This document shows positions 11,145 to 20,689 of a DNA stretch of 64,000 nt, piece after piece. The translations under genes were made by a program, and so were the position numbers. A model generated the notes under the pieces. The model saw only the letters and a list, made by a program, of their open reading frames with translations. It did not search any database and was not told the DNA's origin. The stretch covers positions 370,001-434,000 of the forward strand of contig CAJNDS010002131.1 in assembly GCA_905221605.1 (NCBI GenBank). Direction: 5' to 3'. The first letter of the stretch is position 1. Every line of letters begins with the position of its first letter. Source of the DNA: Symbiodinium natans. Taxonomy: Eukaryota > Sar > Dinophyceae > Suessiales > Symbiodiniaceae.

Positions 11145-11350
11145 CTTGGAGGTTCATGGTTTAGGGTTTAGGGTTTAGGGTTTAGGGTTTAGGGTTTAGG
11201 GTTTAGGGTTTAGGGTTTAGGGTTTAGGGTTTAGGGTTTAGGGTTTAGGGTTTAGGGTTATAACTCCAATTATGAGTCTACTTGCACCCTGCTTAGGGGA
11301 CTTAGGGGGCTTAGTACAGCTATACTTAGAAGTACCCCTGAACATCCGAG
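11145..11350. mobile_element. MITE family A split by a TTTAGGG array
   Basis: The left TIR CTTGGAGGTTCATGG (11145-11159) stops and about 14 perfect TTTAGGG units follow (11160-11257). The element resumes at TTATAACTCCAATTATGAGT and ends in a degenerate right TIR (AGTACCCCTGAACATCCGAG, 11331-11350). Compared with uninterrupted copies only about four bases at the insertion point are missing. Confidence 0.75.
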
Positions 11351-11991
11351 TTCCTCCCGATGTAGGCCCCTTGCTTCGCATCTCAGGGCCATTTGACTCC
11401 GAAACCCTTTCGAAACCCTTAACCCCTAAAGCCTAAACTCTTAAACCCTAAACCCTAAACCCTAAACCCTTAACCCCTAAACCATAAACCCTTTTTGGCA
11501 GCAGGCTTGCGTGAGTCCTCGCAAACCCTTAACCCTAAACCCTTTTCTAAGGGGCCCGTTTCTAACCAAAAACCCTTTGCCAAACCCTAAACCCCAAGCC
11601 TTAAGCCCTAAACCCTAAACCCTTTTCCAACGGGCCCTTTGCTAACCCTAAACCCTAAACCCTAAACCCTAAACGACATCCCGTCTCCGCCGGGCGACCA
11701 AGAACTCGAAGAGGCTGAGCAGGTCGTGGTACTCGAGCTCCAGCTGGCTCATCCAGAACCTCGAACTTCCAAGGGGTTTCCCTAAACCCTAAACCCTAAA
11801 CCCTAAACCCCTAAACCCCTAAACCTCTAAACCCCTAAACCCCTAAACCCTAAACCCCCTAAACCCTAAACGTTCAGGGATTCGGGTTTGCGCTACGGAC
11901 TCCCACGGGTGAGCATTCGAAGTATGGATGCCGATGCCTACATCGATCGCGGACATTGCCTCTCTCATTGCAATCACTGTCGTAGTCTCAT
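11351..11991 (-). repeat. degenerate CCCTAAA clusters
   Basis: Runs at about 11400-11490, 11520-11550, 11580-11675 and 11780-11873, with CCCCTAAA octamers in the last. Unique DNA at 11676-11779 and 11874-11991 shows no gene. Confidence 0.75.
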
Positions 11992-12040
11992 GGGTTTAGG
12001 GTTTAGGGCTTAGGGTTTAGGGTTTAGGGTTTAGGGTTTA
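11992..12040 (+). repeat. TTTAGGG array
   Basis: Seven units, one CTTAGGG. A similar short array (12323-12347) separates the two copies of the duplication that follows. Confidence 0.9.
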
Positions 12041-12190
12041 CTGCAGGGTGCCCCTGCTAACATTGCAAGCTCTTCGGGCCTTTCAAAGGCTCGAAGAGTG
12101 TGAAGGGCATTGCTCGATAGATTCGCCTGGACTACCTCGTTCGAGTTGTCCATACGAGGACTTCTGCTTCTGCGCTCTCCTTGTCCCCCT

Positions 12191-12285
12191 CGTTCTTAAT
12201 AGGGAATGAGGGAATGAGGGCCCTATATAAACCCTTTAAAGGATTATAGAGGGGCCTCATTTTCTCATTCCCTACCAAGAACCAG
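12191..12285. mobile_element. MITE family E
   Basis: Inverted ends CGTTCTTAATAGGGAATGAGG and, on the other strand, CTGGTTCTTGGTAGGGAATG enclose a core ending in AAACCCTTTAAAGG. A related right end occurs near 16957-16990. Confidence 0.6.
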
Positions 12286-12501
12286 CCATTTGTCTCTTGT
12301 GATCTTGCAAGAGTCCATCATTCAGGGTTTAGGGTTTAGGGTTTAGGGTGCCCCTGCTAACGGCCATTGCACGCTGTTCGGGCTTTGCAAAGGTTCGAGG
12401 ATTGTGAAGTGTATTGCTCGATATATTTGCCTGGACTACCTCGTCTAACAAATTCGAGTTGTCTATACGAGGACTTCTGCTTCTGCGCTCTCCTTGTCTC
12501 C

Positions 12502-12552
12502 CTGGTTCTTAGTAGGGAATGAGGGCCCTACTCATTCCCTACTAAGAACCAG
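12502..12552. repeat. perfect 22-bp-arm palindrome (family E core deleted)
   Basis: Arms CTGGTTCTTAGTAGGGAATG(AG) and their exact complement are separated by a 7-nt loop (GGCCCTA). It is the counterpart in copy 2 of the longer family E element in copy 1. Confidence 0.9.
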
Positions 12553-12710
12553 CCAGTAGTCCTTGGCAACCTTTTGATCTTGCAAGAGTCCATCGCACGC
12601 ATGCGGACCGAAAGGGCGCATGCGCAGCCTCAGCGGGCACCCGCGGGCTTTGTGGCCGTGACGGGCGCAGGGAACAGCATGTCAACATCGGCTGGTTGTC
12701 AACCTCAACT

Positions 12711-13953
12711 TCAAGCACCACAAGCTGCACAGTGGCACGTGAAGTTGTATTTCATCCTCAACCAACCCCTTCTGGTTTGCAGATCACCCTCTGGGACGCC
12801 GTAGTCGATGAAGAGCTGCTCTCCCTCGCGAATGTCGCGCAGTGCAAACAGCACAAAGTCACCGCCGGGTCCCAGTCGCCTCTTCGATACATTTGTTCAT
12901 TGGGTACACATGAGTGGTTGATGCGACATATGTACTCAAACATGACCTCTGTAACGCACCCATCAGGGGATGCCTCCTGAAAGCTGTTGGTCCGTAGAAT
13001 GCCTCCTGGTGTCTTTAGGTTTCCTGGCTTGATCTTCTTGCCACCAAGCTGGGGCAAGATGACAGCCCATCTCTGTCCATCGAAGTCACGAGCAATTCCG
13101 CTGAGCCCATTCAGTTGAATGCCAGCTTCCGAGGTCAGGCCCGTGATGATCACCGGATTATTTGGCAGGATCCTTCCGAGGCAATCTGCGAGTGCTCTGA
13201 ACTTGGCCCTCGCCGTTTGCGACATCTGCTCGTAGGTGAAGAGCGTCCCCTTGTCGATCAACCGATCCATGACCGCCCGTGCCTCCGGTGGGTACTTGTC
13301 GGGGTGTCCATGTGGGAGGTGGCTGTACTTGCGTGCGAACCTTGCTGGGTCAGCTGACAGCTACCTTCTCCACAGGATTCATGTCTTCCTAGAGCTAACG
13401 AAAAAAGATCTGGGACAATCTACTATTTGCTTAAGAACCCCAAAAGAATAACAGATCAACAGTCCCTATATTCCCCTTAATAAGGAAGAATATTCTTGTT
13501 TTTTCGGGGTTCTTAGGCAAGTAGTAGCAATCTATCTACGCACGAGGCCCAGAAGCCTCTCCATTTCCTCCTGCAGGCTCTGAGCCTCCGGGTCGATCTG
13601 CATCTCCGGCCGGCAGAAGGAGTAGTTTGCCACTTGCTCGTGGAAAGGATCCTCGTACCTATACTCCCCTTAGAACCTTCATAAAAATAGTATGTTTAAT
13701 ATCCTCTTGGGTTTTATATGAACAAAAATTTAACAAATAATTTCCAAGGGGGATATAGGTACAAGATGTGCTCGCCTGTCTTGATGTTCTGAGTTGCAAA
13801 CATCCCCAGACCTGCGCTCTCATCGTCCACGGCCACCTCCCTCAACTCCACTGGTGGAGCATCAGGGAAGTCGGAGCCATCAGACCAGTCGCTGGCATCG
13901 TTCATGAAGACGGATTTGGAAACCCGAACCCTGTTTGCTATGAGAACCTTCAT
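12711..13953 (-). CDS. SET-domain protein (probable lysine methyltransferase), three exons, one frameshift
   Basis: Reverse-strand exons 13953-13763, 13658-13540 and 13353-12711 join in phase to about 317 residues if one missing base is allowed near 12862-12875. SET motifs appear in order: GLGMFATQNIKTGEHIL at the N-terminal side (about residue 45-60), NHSCVPN (the pseudoknot Asn-His-Ser-Cys), GEQLFIDYG, and a post-SET CHCAAC just before the TGA at 12713-12711. These motifs normally bind S-adenosylmethionine, the target lysine channel and zinc; SET enzymes methylate histone or other protein lysines. No MYND finger was seen. The start ATG at 13953 is the first giving a plausible N-terminus, but coding could begin further upstream. 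The frameshift lies between NHSC and GEQLFIDYG in GGGACCCGGCGG: sequencing error or recent inactivation. Low-complexity DNA surrounds the gene, and its 3' end lies about 120 bp from the duplication. Confidence 0.8.
13354..13539 (-). other. intron 2 of the SET gene, containing a TIR element
   Basis: GT (13539-13538) to AG (13355-13354), 186 nt. Inside it, 13412-13532 is bounded by inverted repeats about 26 bp long (ATTGCTACTACTTGCCTAAG against ACAATCTACTATTTGCTTAA, each followed by AACCCC) around an AT-rich centre. Splicing gives an open frame across LGLV and DPARFARKY. The exact acceptor was chosen by frame. Confidence 0.65.
13659..13762 (-). other. intron 1 of the SET gene, an introner-like element
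   Basis: GT (13762-13761) to AG (13660-13659), 104 nt. The intron is the element: it has TIRs (CTATATCCCCCTTGGAAA against CTATACTCCCCTTAGAAC) and GTAC on both sides as a direct repeat. Removing it restores ATC TTG TAC GAG, continuous with the SET reading frame. The interior is AT-rich. Confidence 0.75.
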
Positions 13954-14040
13954 GCGGAAAGTCGTTGGCCGAAAGATCACCCTGCTAGCATTCAAAACAT
14001 GCCCTCAAAAAAACCACCCAAGACCTTCTGAATGTTGTGA

Positions 14041-15331
14041 AGAGCAGACTATTCTGTGGCAGAAGGTGCTATGCATGCAGCAATCGCGCAGGTGACGCGC
14101 TAGGCGGGATGGCTCCGGGTCCCTGCCTGCGGGGGCTTGAGGTTTGGGGTAGGGTTTAGGGTTAGACTTGTTTTTTTGCTACCCGCATTTAGGGCTTAGG
14201 GTTCAGGGTTTTTTGCGTTTCCCGGGCTACTGTCCACGTACTGGCTCTTCAGGCAGTTGGGGAAAGAGGCAAATCGTATGCAGCCAGGGTGAGGCCTAGA
14301 AACCCACGGCGTATTGCACGCGAAATGCCCGGACGAATGCGTGACAACTCCTGACACCCGAGGACCTAAACCCTAAACCCTAAACCCCAAACCCTAAACC
14401 CTAAACCCTACACCCAATAAGGGAAAACATGAAATGCCCCAAGGGCCTGCCTAGAGTTGCAAAGCAGTTGGTTAAACATAGGCTAACTAGCCTTATGTTC
14501 GTCTGCAACCTTATCAAGGGATAAAATCACACTGAGCAACCCTCACACACCTCCCCCTCGGATTATGCTTTTTCGAAACGCAGGGGCGCCTAGGTTTGTC
14601 GGAACCCTTTAGGGTGTTGAGGGTTCAGGGTTTAGGGGAAAGGGCTTAGGGTTTAGGGCTTCGGGTTCGCCAGGACAACCCAACAGCATCGGTCAAGCCG
14701 CTTCAGCTTCGGCGACTTCACCAGCTTGGCGAACTCCTTAAAGAGGGGCTTTCAAGGGTTTAAGGTTTAGGGTGTTGTTTTGCCACCTAGGGTTTAGGGT
14801 TGAGGGGTTTCAAGGGCTTGAGGTTCCAGGCCGTAGGGATTTCGTTGCCACCTGCCTAGCTGACATTCGTCTATCCATGTTGAATCATTGGGCCAAAGGT
14901 TCGCACAGTGAACGCGCAAGCCTTCCAAACCATCAACAAGAACTACCGGAACACATCATGAAGCACGGAGCCTGAGGCGTTCAGCTTCACCGGCCCAACT
15001 TGGCAACAAACACATGGACCCTTTTGACAGACTGTTCTATGGCTACTTAAGTGTCTTCAGGTTCGGTGTGTGGGGGGGAATTCTGAACCCTCAACCCCAG
15101 TTCTGAACCCTCAACCCTCAGCCCTTAAACTCAACACCCGCAATCCTAAACCCTCAACTCAAGAGTCTCAACCCTAAACCCGAAACCCTAAACCCTAAAC
15201 CCTAAACCCGAAACCCTAAACCCTAAACCCGAAACCCTGAACCCTAAACACACCAAACCCTTAATCAGCCTCGAGGTTGATGGCCCCGTCCCCTGAGAAG
15301 TCCATGGTCTGAAATAGCTTCTTCACCTCCA
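14041..15331. other. unique DNA with sparse telomere-type bits
   Basis: Telomere-like sequence at about 14150-14210, 14366-14412 (CCCTAAA, six units), 14610-14670, 14757-14810, 15088-15155 and 15170-15250 (CCCTAAA/CCCGAAA). No gene or domain recognised; a 67-codon frame at 14772-14975 has no support. Confidence 0.6.
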
Positions 15332-15614
15332 GGGTTTGCGGTTTAGGGTTTAGGGTTTAGGGTTTAGGGTTTGAGGTTTAAGGCTTAAGGTTTAGGGTTT
15401 GGGGCTTAGGGTTTAGGGTTTAGGGTTTAGGGTTTGAGGTTTAAGGCTTAAGGTTTAGGGTTTGGGGCTTAGGGTTTAGGATTTAGGGTTTAGGGTTTGA
15501 GGTTTAAGGCTTAAGGTTTAGGGTTTGGGGCTTAGGGTTTAGGGTTTAGGGTTTAGGGTTTGAGGTTTAAGGCTTAAGGTTTAGGGTTTGGGGCTTAGGG
15601 TTTAGGGTTTAAGG
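15332..15614 (+). repeat. higher-order telomere-type repeat, 63-bp period
   Basis: A block of nine heptamers with a fixed variant order (TTTGAGG, TTTAAGG, CTTAAGG, TTTAGGG, TTTGGGG, CTTAGGG and canonical units) repeats four times, its TTGAGG landmark falling at 15371, 15434, 15497 and 15560. Confidence 0.9.
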
Positions 15615-16230
15615 CATATATAATAAGAAACAGCTTCTAGACCCAGGAAGAATACCAGCGGTTGCAGTTAAGGAGTATACGTGTGATTGGGAGGTTTTTG
15701 GATTTTGGGTGCTTTGATAGCTCCAGAAGTTTTGGGGATTCAAGTGCTTCAGGCTAAAGGGACAGAATTAAAGGCACGTAGAAGCCGAACTCTTCTCTGA
15801 AAGCTCGTATTACGAAAAAGACCTGCGGAGACTGTGGCTGTTTAGGTTTTGGGTTTAGGGTTTCGGGTTTAGGGTTTAGGGGTTTAGGGCTAGGATGTTT
15901 TGGAGGTGTCACACGTGGCGCTTGATTGCATTCGGGTTTAGGTTTAGGTGTGTGGTTTGGGATCCCTTCACTCAATATCAATAAACCCTAAACCCGAAAC
16001 CCTAAACTCTAAACCCTAAACCAGCGAAAGCAGGCTTGGTATGTACCTGAACTATATAGGGTTTAGGGTTTGGGGTTTGGGGTTTGGGGTTGAGGGTCGC
16101 AATGGGCTGTACATGTTATAACTACAGCTACCCTACGCATAACCCCACTTATACCCACCCATGAAGCCTTTTGCACCCAGGCCTTCTTGAAGTCTGCCGG
16201 GTAAGTATGCTGACACCCATGAAGCCTAAA
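15615..16230. other. unique DNA with short telomere-type runs
   Basis: Short TTTAGGG runs at 15841-15895 and 16057-16097 and CCCTAAA at 15983-16022. A family A-like fragment (TTATAACTACAG...CACCCATGAAGCC) lies at about 16115-16170. No gene. Confidence 0.6.
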
Positions 16231-16388
16231 CCCCTACACCCCCGAAGGGACTAAAGGAGGCACCCTTACAGGGGTTATTTAGGGGCTCTTTAAGGGCTAC
16301 TTAGGTGTATGGGGACTATGTAAGGTAAAAAAAGCATTAAGATTCAGGGTCCCTTTTAGGGGGTCCCTCCTTCTACCCCCTTAAGAAC
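16231..16388. mobile_element. MITE family D
   Basis: Imperfect inverted ends CCCCTACACCCCCGAAGGGA and, at the right, GGGGGTCCCTCCTTCTACCC, around ACAGGGGTTATTTAGGGG and a repeat-poor core. Relatives at 43911-44056 and 44134-44252. Confidence 0.5.
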
Positions 16389-17069
16389 CCTGGCGTGCGG
16401 CACAGCAGGGCCGCCTGGCCTTGTTGGCATACATGGCAATGTCCTCTGCAGAACTCAGGCTGACTGACCAGGGGCTCCGAAAGCAGCCGTTGAAACTCTC
16501 AACCCCTTTTGCCCAAAACCCCGAAGCCCTAAACTAACTCTCAACCCTTTTCGCCCTCAACCCGAAGCCCCTAAACTCTAAACCCTAAACCCCAAACCCT
16601 AAACCCTAAACCCTAAACCCTAACCTTTCGGAGCCGGGTTGGGGGATTTCGGATGTGGGACATCAGTACCCTCACGGGGCCACGACGACCCCAAAATGCG
16701 TTCCAGACATCCAGGCACCCCAAATCCCAATTTATGGTTTAGGGTTTAGGGTTTAGGGTTTAGGGTTTAGGGTTTAGGGTTTAGGGTTTAGGGTTTAGGG
16801 TTTAGGGTTCCAGACCTACAGGAGCAGGGCTTCAGGCAGTAAGGTTTCTGTACGGCTTGGGGTGTTGGGGTCCCTTTTCTAAGGGAACCCTACTATTTGG
16901 GGAGTCCCTTAGGGTCCCTTTATTTTCGTAAACCCCCATATAGGGATTATACAGGGTACCTCATTCCCCATCCCCTGCTAAGAACCAGTTCGAGGGTCCT
17001 TCTCCTTGTTCTTGAAAGCCAACTCTTCGTCAGAGCTGGCAGTCTGGCCGGCCAGAATGCGAGAAACCA
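16389..17069. repeat. telomere-type arrays and a family C/E-like fragment
   Basis: CCCTAAA at 16568-16625, TTTAGGG at 16733-16809 (11 units). 16868-16990 holds an inverted-repeat fragment with GGGTCCCTTTTCTAAGGGAACCC and a right end CCCTGCTAAGAACCAG like family E. Confidence 0.65.
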
Positions 17070-17396
17070 GGTTTAGGGTTCAGGGTTCAGGGTTGAGGGT
17101 TTAGGGTTTAGGGTGTAGGGTGTAGGGTTTAGGGTTTAGGGTTTAGGGTTTAGGGTTTAGGGTTTAGGGTTTAGGGTTTAGGGTTTAGTTTAGGTTTAGG
17201 GGTTAGGGTTTAGGGTTTAGGGTTTAGGGTTTAGGGTTTAGGGTTTAGGGTTTAGGGTTTAGGGGGTTTAGGGTTTAGGGGGTTTAGGGTTTTTAGGGTT
17301 TAGGGTTTAGGGTTTAGGGTTTAGGGTTTAGGGTTTAGGGTTTAGGGTTTAGGGTTTAGGGTTTAGGGTTTAGGGTTTAGGGTTTAGGGTTTAGAG
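17070..17396 (+). repeat. long TTTAGGG array
   Basis: About 46 units, the longest array in the window, mostly canonical with a few frame-shifting variants (TTTAGTTTAGG, TTTAGGGGG). Confidence 0.95.
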
Positions 17397-18318
17397 TTAC
17401 CTTCTTCAATTCCTTGCAAGCTTCGGGGCATTGAGGATTCTTAGGGCTTCCGGCTCGAAGTCCCCATCCCTGGACTCCACCCACCGCCCCCTCAGACCCC
17501 AAGCAACTCTTCAGCAGTCACCCTAAACCCTAAACCCTAAACCCTAAACCCTAAACCCTAAAAAGGCTGTGAATTGCGCACCACGCACCCCTAAAAGATC
17601 CCAAAGGAACGAGCCTTGAGGGTCTGCTGCACAAAGATGGCGTTGACCTTCGCCCGGCGACCCCAAAAACCCTCAACCCTAAACCCTAAACCCTAAACCG
17701 CAAACCCCCAAAAATCAAGGGAGGGAGAGCTGAACCTGAAGCCTTCGATGTGCCGCCGAAAGCTTAGCCTGCAACCCTGAGATCTTGTACTAGACACACA
17801 ACACGACACGACCACACCCCGAAGCAACGCACAGCAAGAACCCAAAACCTACTTTTTTTGGTACTGGGGCAACTAAACAAACAAAAAGCTTCGCCTCAAC
17901 TTGATACGCCCTTGTCAAGCCTTCGGCCAAACGAAGCAGGCCCGACCCCCCCTACGCAGGACTGCCCAGGAAGAGCTGACAGTTTAGAGGGGCTGAGATG
18001 GGTACTTACAACCCCAAGTATTAGTCTACTTATAGCGTACTTAGGGGACTTCGGAGGGCTTAGAAGCACAGCTATACTACCCATGAACCCACCCTCAGCT
18101 CGGTCTTCTCAGGTTTGCAGCTCACGCAACCAATCCCGAGCCCTAAAACTGCGGATTTATGTGTGGCTCTAAAGTATATATACTTGGGTATTCCCCCGTA
18201 TACGCATAGTTTTTAATTTGGATTCTAATAGGGTGTACCAGAATGGTCCCTACCAGAAGGGGCTTGTTTCTGAAGTCCTGAATTGGGGTCCCTTTTTGTG
18301 TTCGCTCCCTAAATCTAC
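17397..18318. other. unique DNA, CCCTAAA array and MITE fragment
   Basis: CCCTAAA array at 17521-17563 (six units) and 17680-17700. A truncated family A core lies at about 18000-18090 (TACTTACAACCCCAAGTATT ... CTATACTACCCATGAACCC). A 104-codon frame at 17858-18172 overlaps that MITE and is rejected as a gene. Confidence 0.6.
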
Positions 18319-18435
18319 CTGGTAGCCCAGTAACCATATTATAATGAGGGCACCCTTTTTGGGTTGGTTGTGTTATAAGGGCACCCATAACCCAAAAAAA
18401 GGGTAAAGGGTAAAGGGTACCACTGGGCTACCAAG
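18319..18435. mobile_element. MITE family F with 5-bp target duplication
   Basis: TIRs CTGGTAGCCCAGT and CTTGGTAGCCCAGT (reverse strand) enclose a self-complementary core (GGGTGCCC... / ...GGGCACCC). TCTAC is repeated directly at 18314-18318 and 18436-18440, a likely target-site duplication. Confidence 0.75.
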
Positions 18436-18548
18436 TCTACAGGGCCGTGTTCCCTTCAAAGTACCTTTCGTCTAGAACCCGAGCCCGTGCAACTGGGAGC
18501 GCGGCAACATTGATCACGGCAAAGCCTAAGACGCACCGGTACCTTTGA

Positions 18549-18622
18549 AAGTTGGCGGTTTAGGGTTGAGGGTTGAGGGTTTAGGGTTTAGGGTTTAGGG
18601 TTTAGGGTTTAGGGAAGTTGGC
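18549..18622 (+). repeat. TTTAGGG array between 8-bp direct repeats
   Basis: Eight units of TTTAGGG/TTGAGGG (18557-18614) lie between AAGTTGGC (18549-18556) and AAGTTGGC (18615-18622). Confidence 0.8.
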
Positions 18623-18784
18623 CCACTCTGAGTTCGAGGGCTTCCCAATTCTGCACCCTTGGATGCTGTTGACCCCAAACCCAAAACCCTAAACCCTTGC
18701 ATACCAGACTACGGATGGCCAAAACAAACGCGCTGCAAATGGCAACCATCCAATCTTAGCTTTTCGGGTTTAGGGTTAGATTTT

Positions 18785-18931
18785 AGGGGTAGTTTCATGG
18801 TCTCTGTGTATGGCCCTTAACGGGGACCCCTTATATACCCCTTACAGACCCTATACAAATTAAGGGTCCATACATCAGAACCCTTTAAAGGAGGTAAGGG
18901 ACCACATCCAGGGCCCATGTCGCTACCCTTA
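18785..18931. mobile_element. MITE family C
   Basis: Left end GGGGTAGTTTCATGGTCTC, right end read in reverse AAGGGTAGCGACATGGGCCC; core ACCCCTTATATACCCCTTAC. Second copy at 49996-50141. Confidence 0.7.
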
Positions 18932-19954
18932 GATCCAAAGCATGCGCAACCCCTAGGGTTACTAGTGCTCTCCGCGACAGGGCTTGCCGTTTTCTGCTGG
19001 TTTAGGGTTCGTTCGTTTAGGGCTGAGGGTTTAGGGGTTCTCGTTTAGGGTTAACGGTTTAGGGGTGAGGGATGTCGGGAACAACCAAGAAGAAAAGCAA
19101 CAGAATAAGTTCCCAGCGTGGTCTGGGTTTGGCTCAGTGAGGTGCGATTCGATTATCTAGGGTTGTGGGTGGGTTTGGGGTTTTGGCTAGCCCTAAACCC
19201 TACACCTTAAACCCTAAACCCCAAGCCCCAAACCCTAAACCTTACATAGAGGACTTTCCCCTCCTTTAAGTCTTGGTTCTCGGGGTTCAAGTCGTTTCGG
19301 GGAAGTCTGAAGATAAAACATCCTGCGGCCAAGCACAACAAGAAGAAGATCGAGTAGTACTCGCCCACCTGGCAGATCTCTGCAGAATCCTGAGGGCCTC
19401 AACCCTAAACCCCCACACCCGAAAGAATGCCCTAAACCCTAAACCCTAAACCCTAAACCCTAAACCCTAAACCCTAAACCCTAAAGGTTTAGGGTTTCGG
19501 GTTTAGGGGTTTAGGCATGTTTGCCGGCAGCCCTCCAAAGTCCATGGCTCACAATCACAAGGGGGGTTTAGGGTTTAGGGTTTAGGGTTTAGGGTTTAGG
19601 GTTTAGGGCTTCTCTCAGGATTGAACCCGGGGAGGTCGACTCATTGTCCTCATGCAGTTCGGGCTGAGGGTCGTCACAGAAAATGCTTGCCATGGCATTG
19701 GGCTTAGTTCGTTGCAAGGCTTGCAAAGCGAAGGGTTTATGGTTTACAGGGTACAGGGTTTAGGGTTTAGGGTTTAGGGTTTAGGGTTTAGGGTTTAGGG
19801 TTTAGGGTTTAGGGTTTAGGGTTTAGGGTTTAGGGTTTAGGGTTTAGGGTTATGGATCCGTGTTGGCACTTGAGGCTTGCAACACAAGAGGCTCAAAGCC
19901 TCATGTGCTCACAACGCCAACCTGCACCCTTTTTGTGAGATGGCGGTTGTAAGC
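18932..19954. repeat. telomere-type arrays with unique islands
   Basis: TTTAGGG-like at 19003-19070; CCCTAAA-like at 19190-19240; CCCTAAA array 19430-19484 running head-on into TTTAGGG at 19485-19512; TTTAGGG arrays 19565-19610 and 19753-19851 (14 units). No gene. Confidence 0.75.
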
Positions 19955-20057
19955 TTGGGATGCTCCCCCTGATACTCACAGTCCTTGATAGGGATTCTAA
20001 TAGGGGGCGGACGATAATCCCTCTTAAGGACTGCTAGCATAAGGGGGAACATCCCAA
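19955..20057. mobile_element. MITE family B
   Basis: TIRs TTGGGATGCTCCCCCTGATA and TTGGGATGTTCCCCCTTATG (reverse strand), followed inward by CTCACAGTCCTTGATAGGGA and its mirror. Clean copy without telomere insertion. Confidence 0.8.
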
Positions 20058-20557
20058 TTGCAAGCTCAAGCTAGCTGCGTTCCAGGCGGGATGGGGGGTT
20101 TGCAGTCATTTCGGCGACTTGGCGCGCCAAAAAGGGCTCAGTGCACCAATTTGCTCCAAGCGGCGTATTCGACGAGTACGCGACAAGGTGGTCCCCAATT
20201 CGCAAACAAAATTTCGAACATCGAGAGGAAGGTGCGAGTGAAAGTACCTTGCGTAAGGACATGCTGAAACTGGCACACATCTGCACACATGTCTCTCTAA
20301 GATCTTTCTGCACACCTGAAACACACCGTCGCCAAGTCTTCTTGATGCACCTAGGACAAACCAATATACGTATACACATATGTGTGTATACACACGTATA
20401 TATATATATATATACATATTGGAAAGCTCGGTGTGTTTTGGTCTCTTTGGCTGCCGTGGAGCCGTAGTAGCGGAACACTTCCTCACGCTCGCTGTCGGGT
20501 TGGCCCTCGTCCTGCGGGACAGGCGCAGCTCAACACGCACGAACCGGTCAAAAGGAT
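20058..20557. other. unique DNA with an AT microsatellite
   Basis: (AT)n/(ACAT)n at about 20375-20418. A 144-codon reverse frame (20540-20106) crosses the microsatellite and is not supported as a gene. Confidence 0.55.
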
Positions 20558-20689
20558 ACTTGGAGGTTCAGGACACTTGTGACCAAGAATATAACTGTAC
20601 TAAGAAGCATCCTAAGTCCCCTAAGGCGCCTAAGTAGGTTATCAGTAAACGCAGAAACGGTGTTAGAAGTAACCATGAACCTCCAAGTA
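20558..20689. mobile_element. MITE family A
   Basis: TA, then CTTGGAGGTTCAGGACACTT at the left and CTTGGAGGTTCATGG on the reverse strand at the right, then TA. Core shows CCTAAGTCCCCTAAG and TAGGTTATCAGTA. Confidence 0.8.

Larger units (their letters stand above)
12045..12594. repeat. direct duplication containing family E hairpins
   Basis: Copy 1 (12045-12319) and copy 2 (12345-12594) both run from AGGGTGCCCCTGCTAAC to GATCTTGCAAGAGTCCATC with point differences and small indels. Four TTTAGGG units stand between them, so the duplicated unit probably included telomere-type repeat. The copies differ most in the hairpin in their middle. Confidence 0.85.

Noticed and set aside
17070-17396. Long TTTAGGG array as a true chromosome end
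   Set aside because: Unique DNA and further arrays of both orientations continue on both sides; it is interstitial.
20106-20540. 144-codon reverse frame
   Set aside because: Crosses an AT/ACAT microsatellite; no domain, no splice or leader signal.
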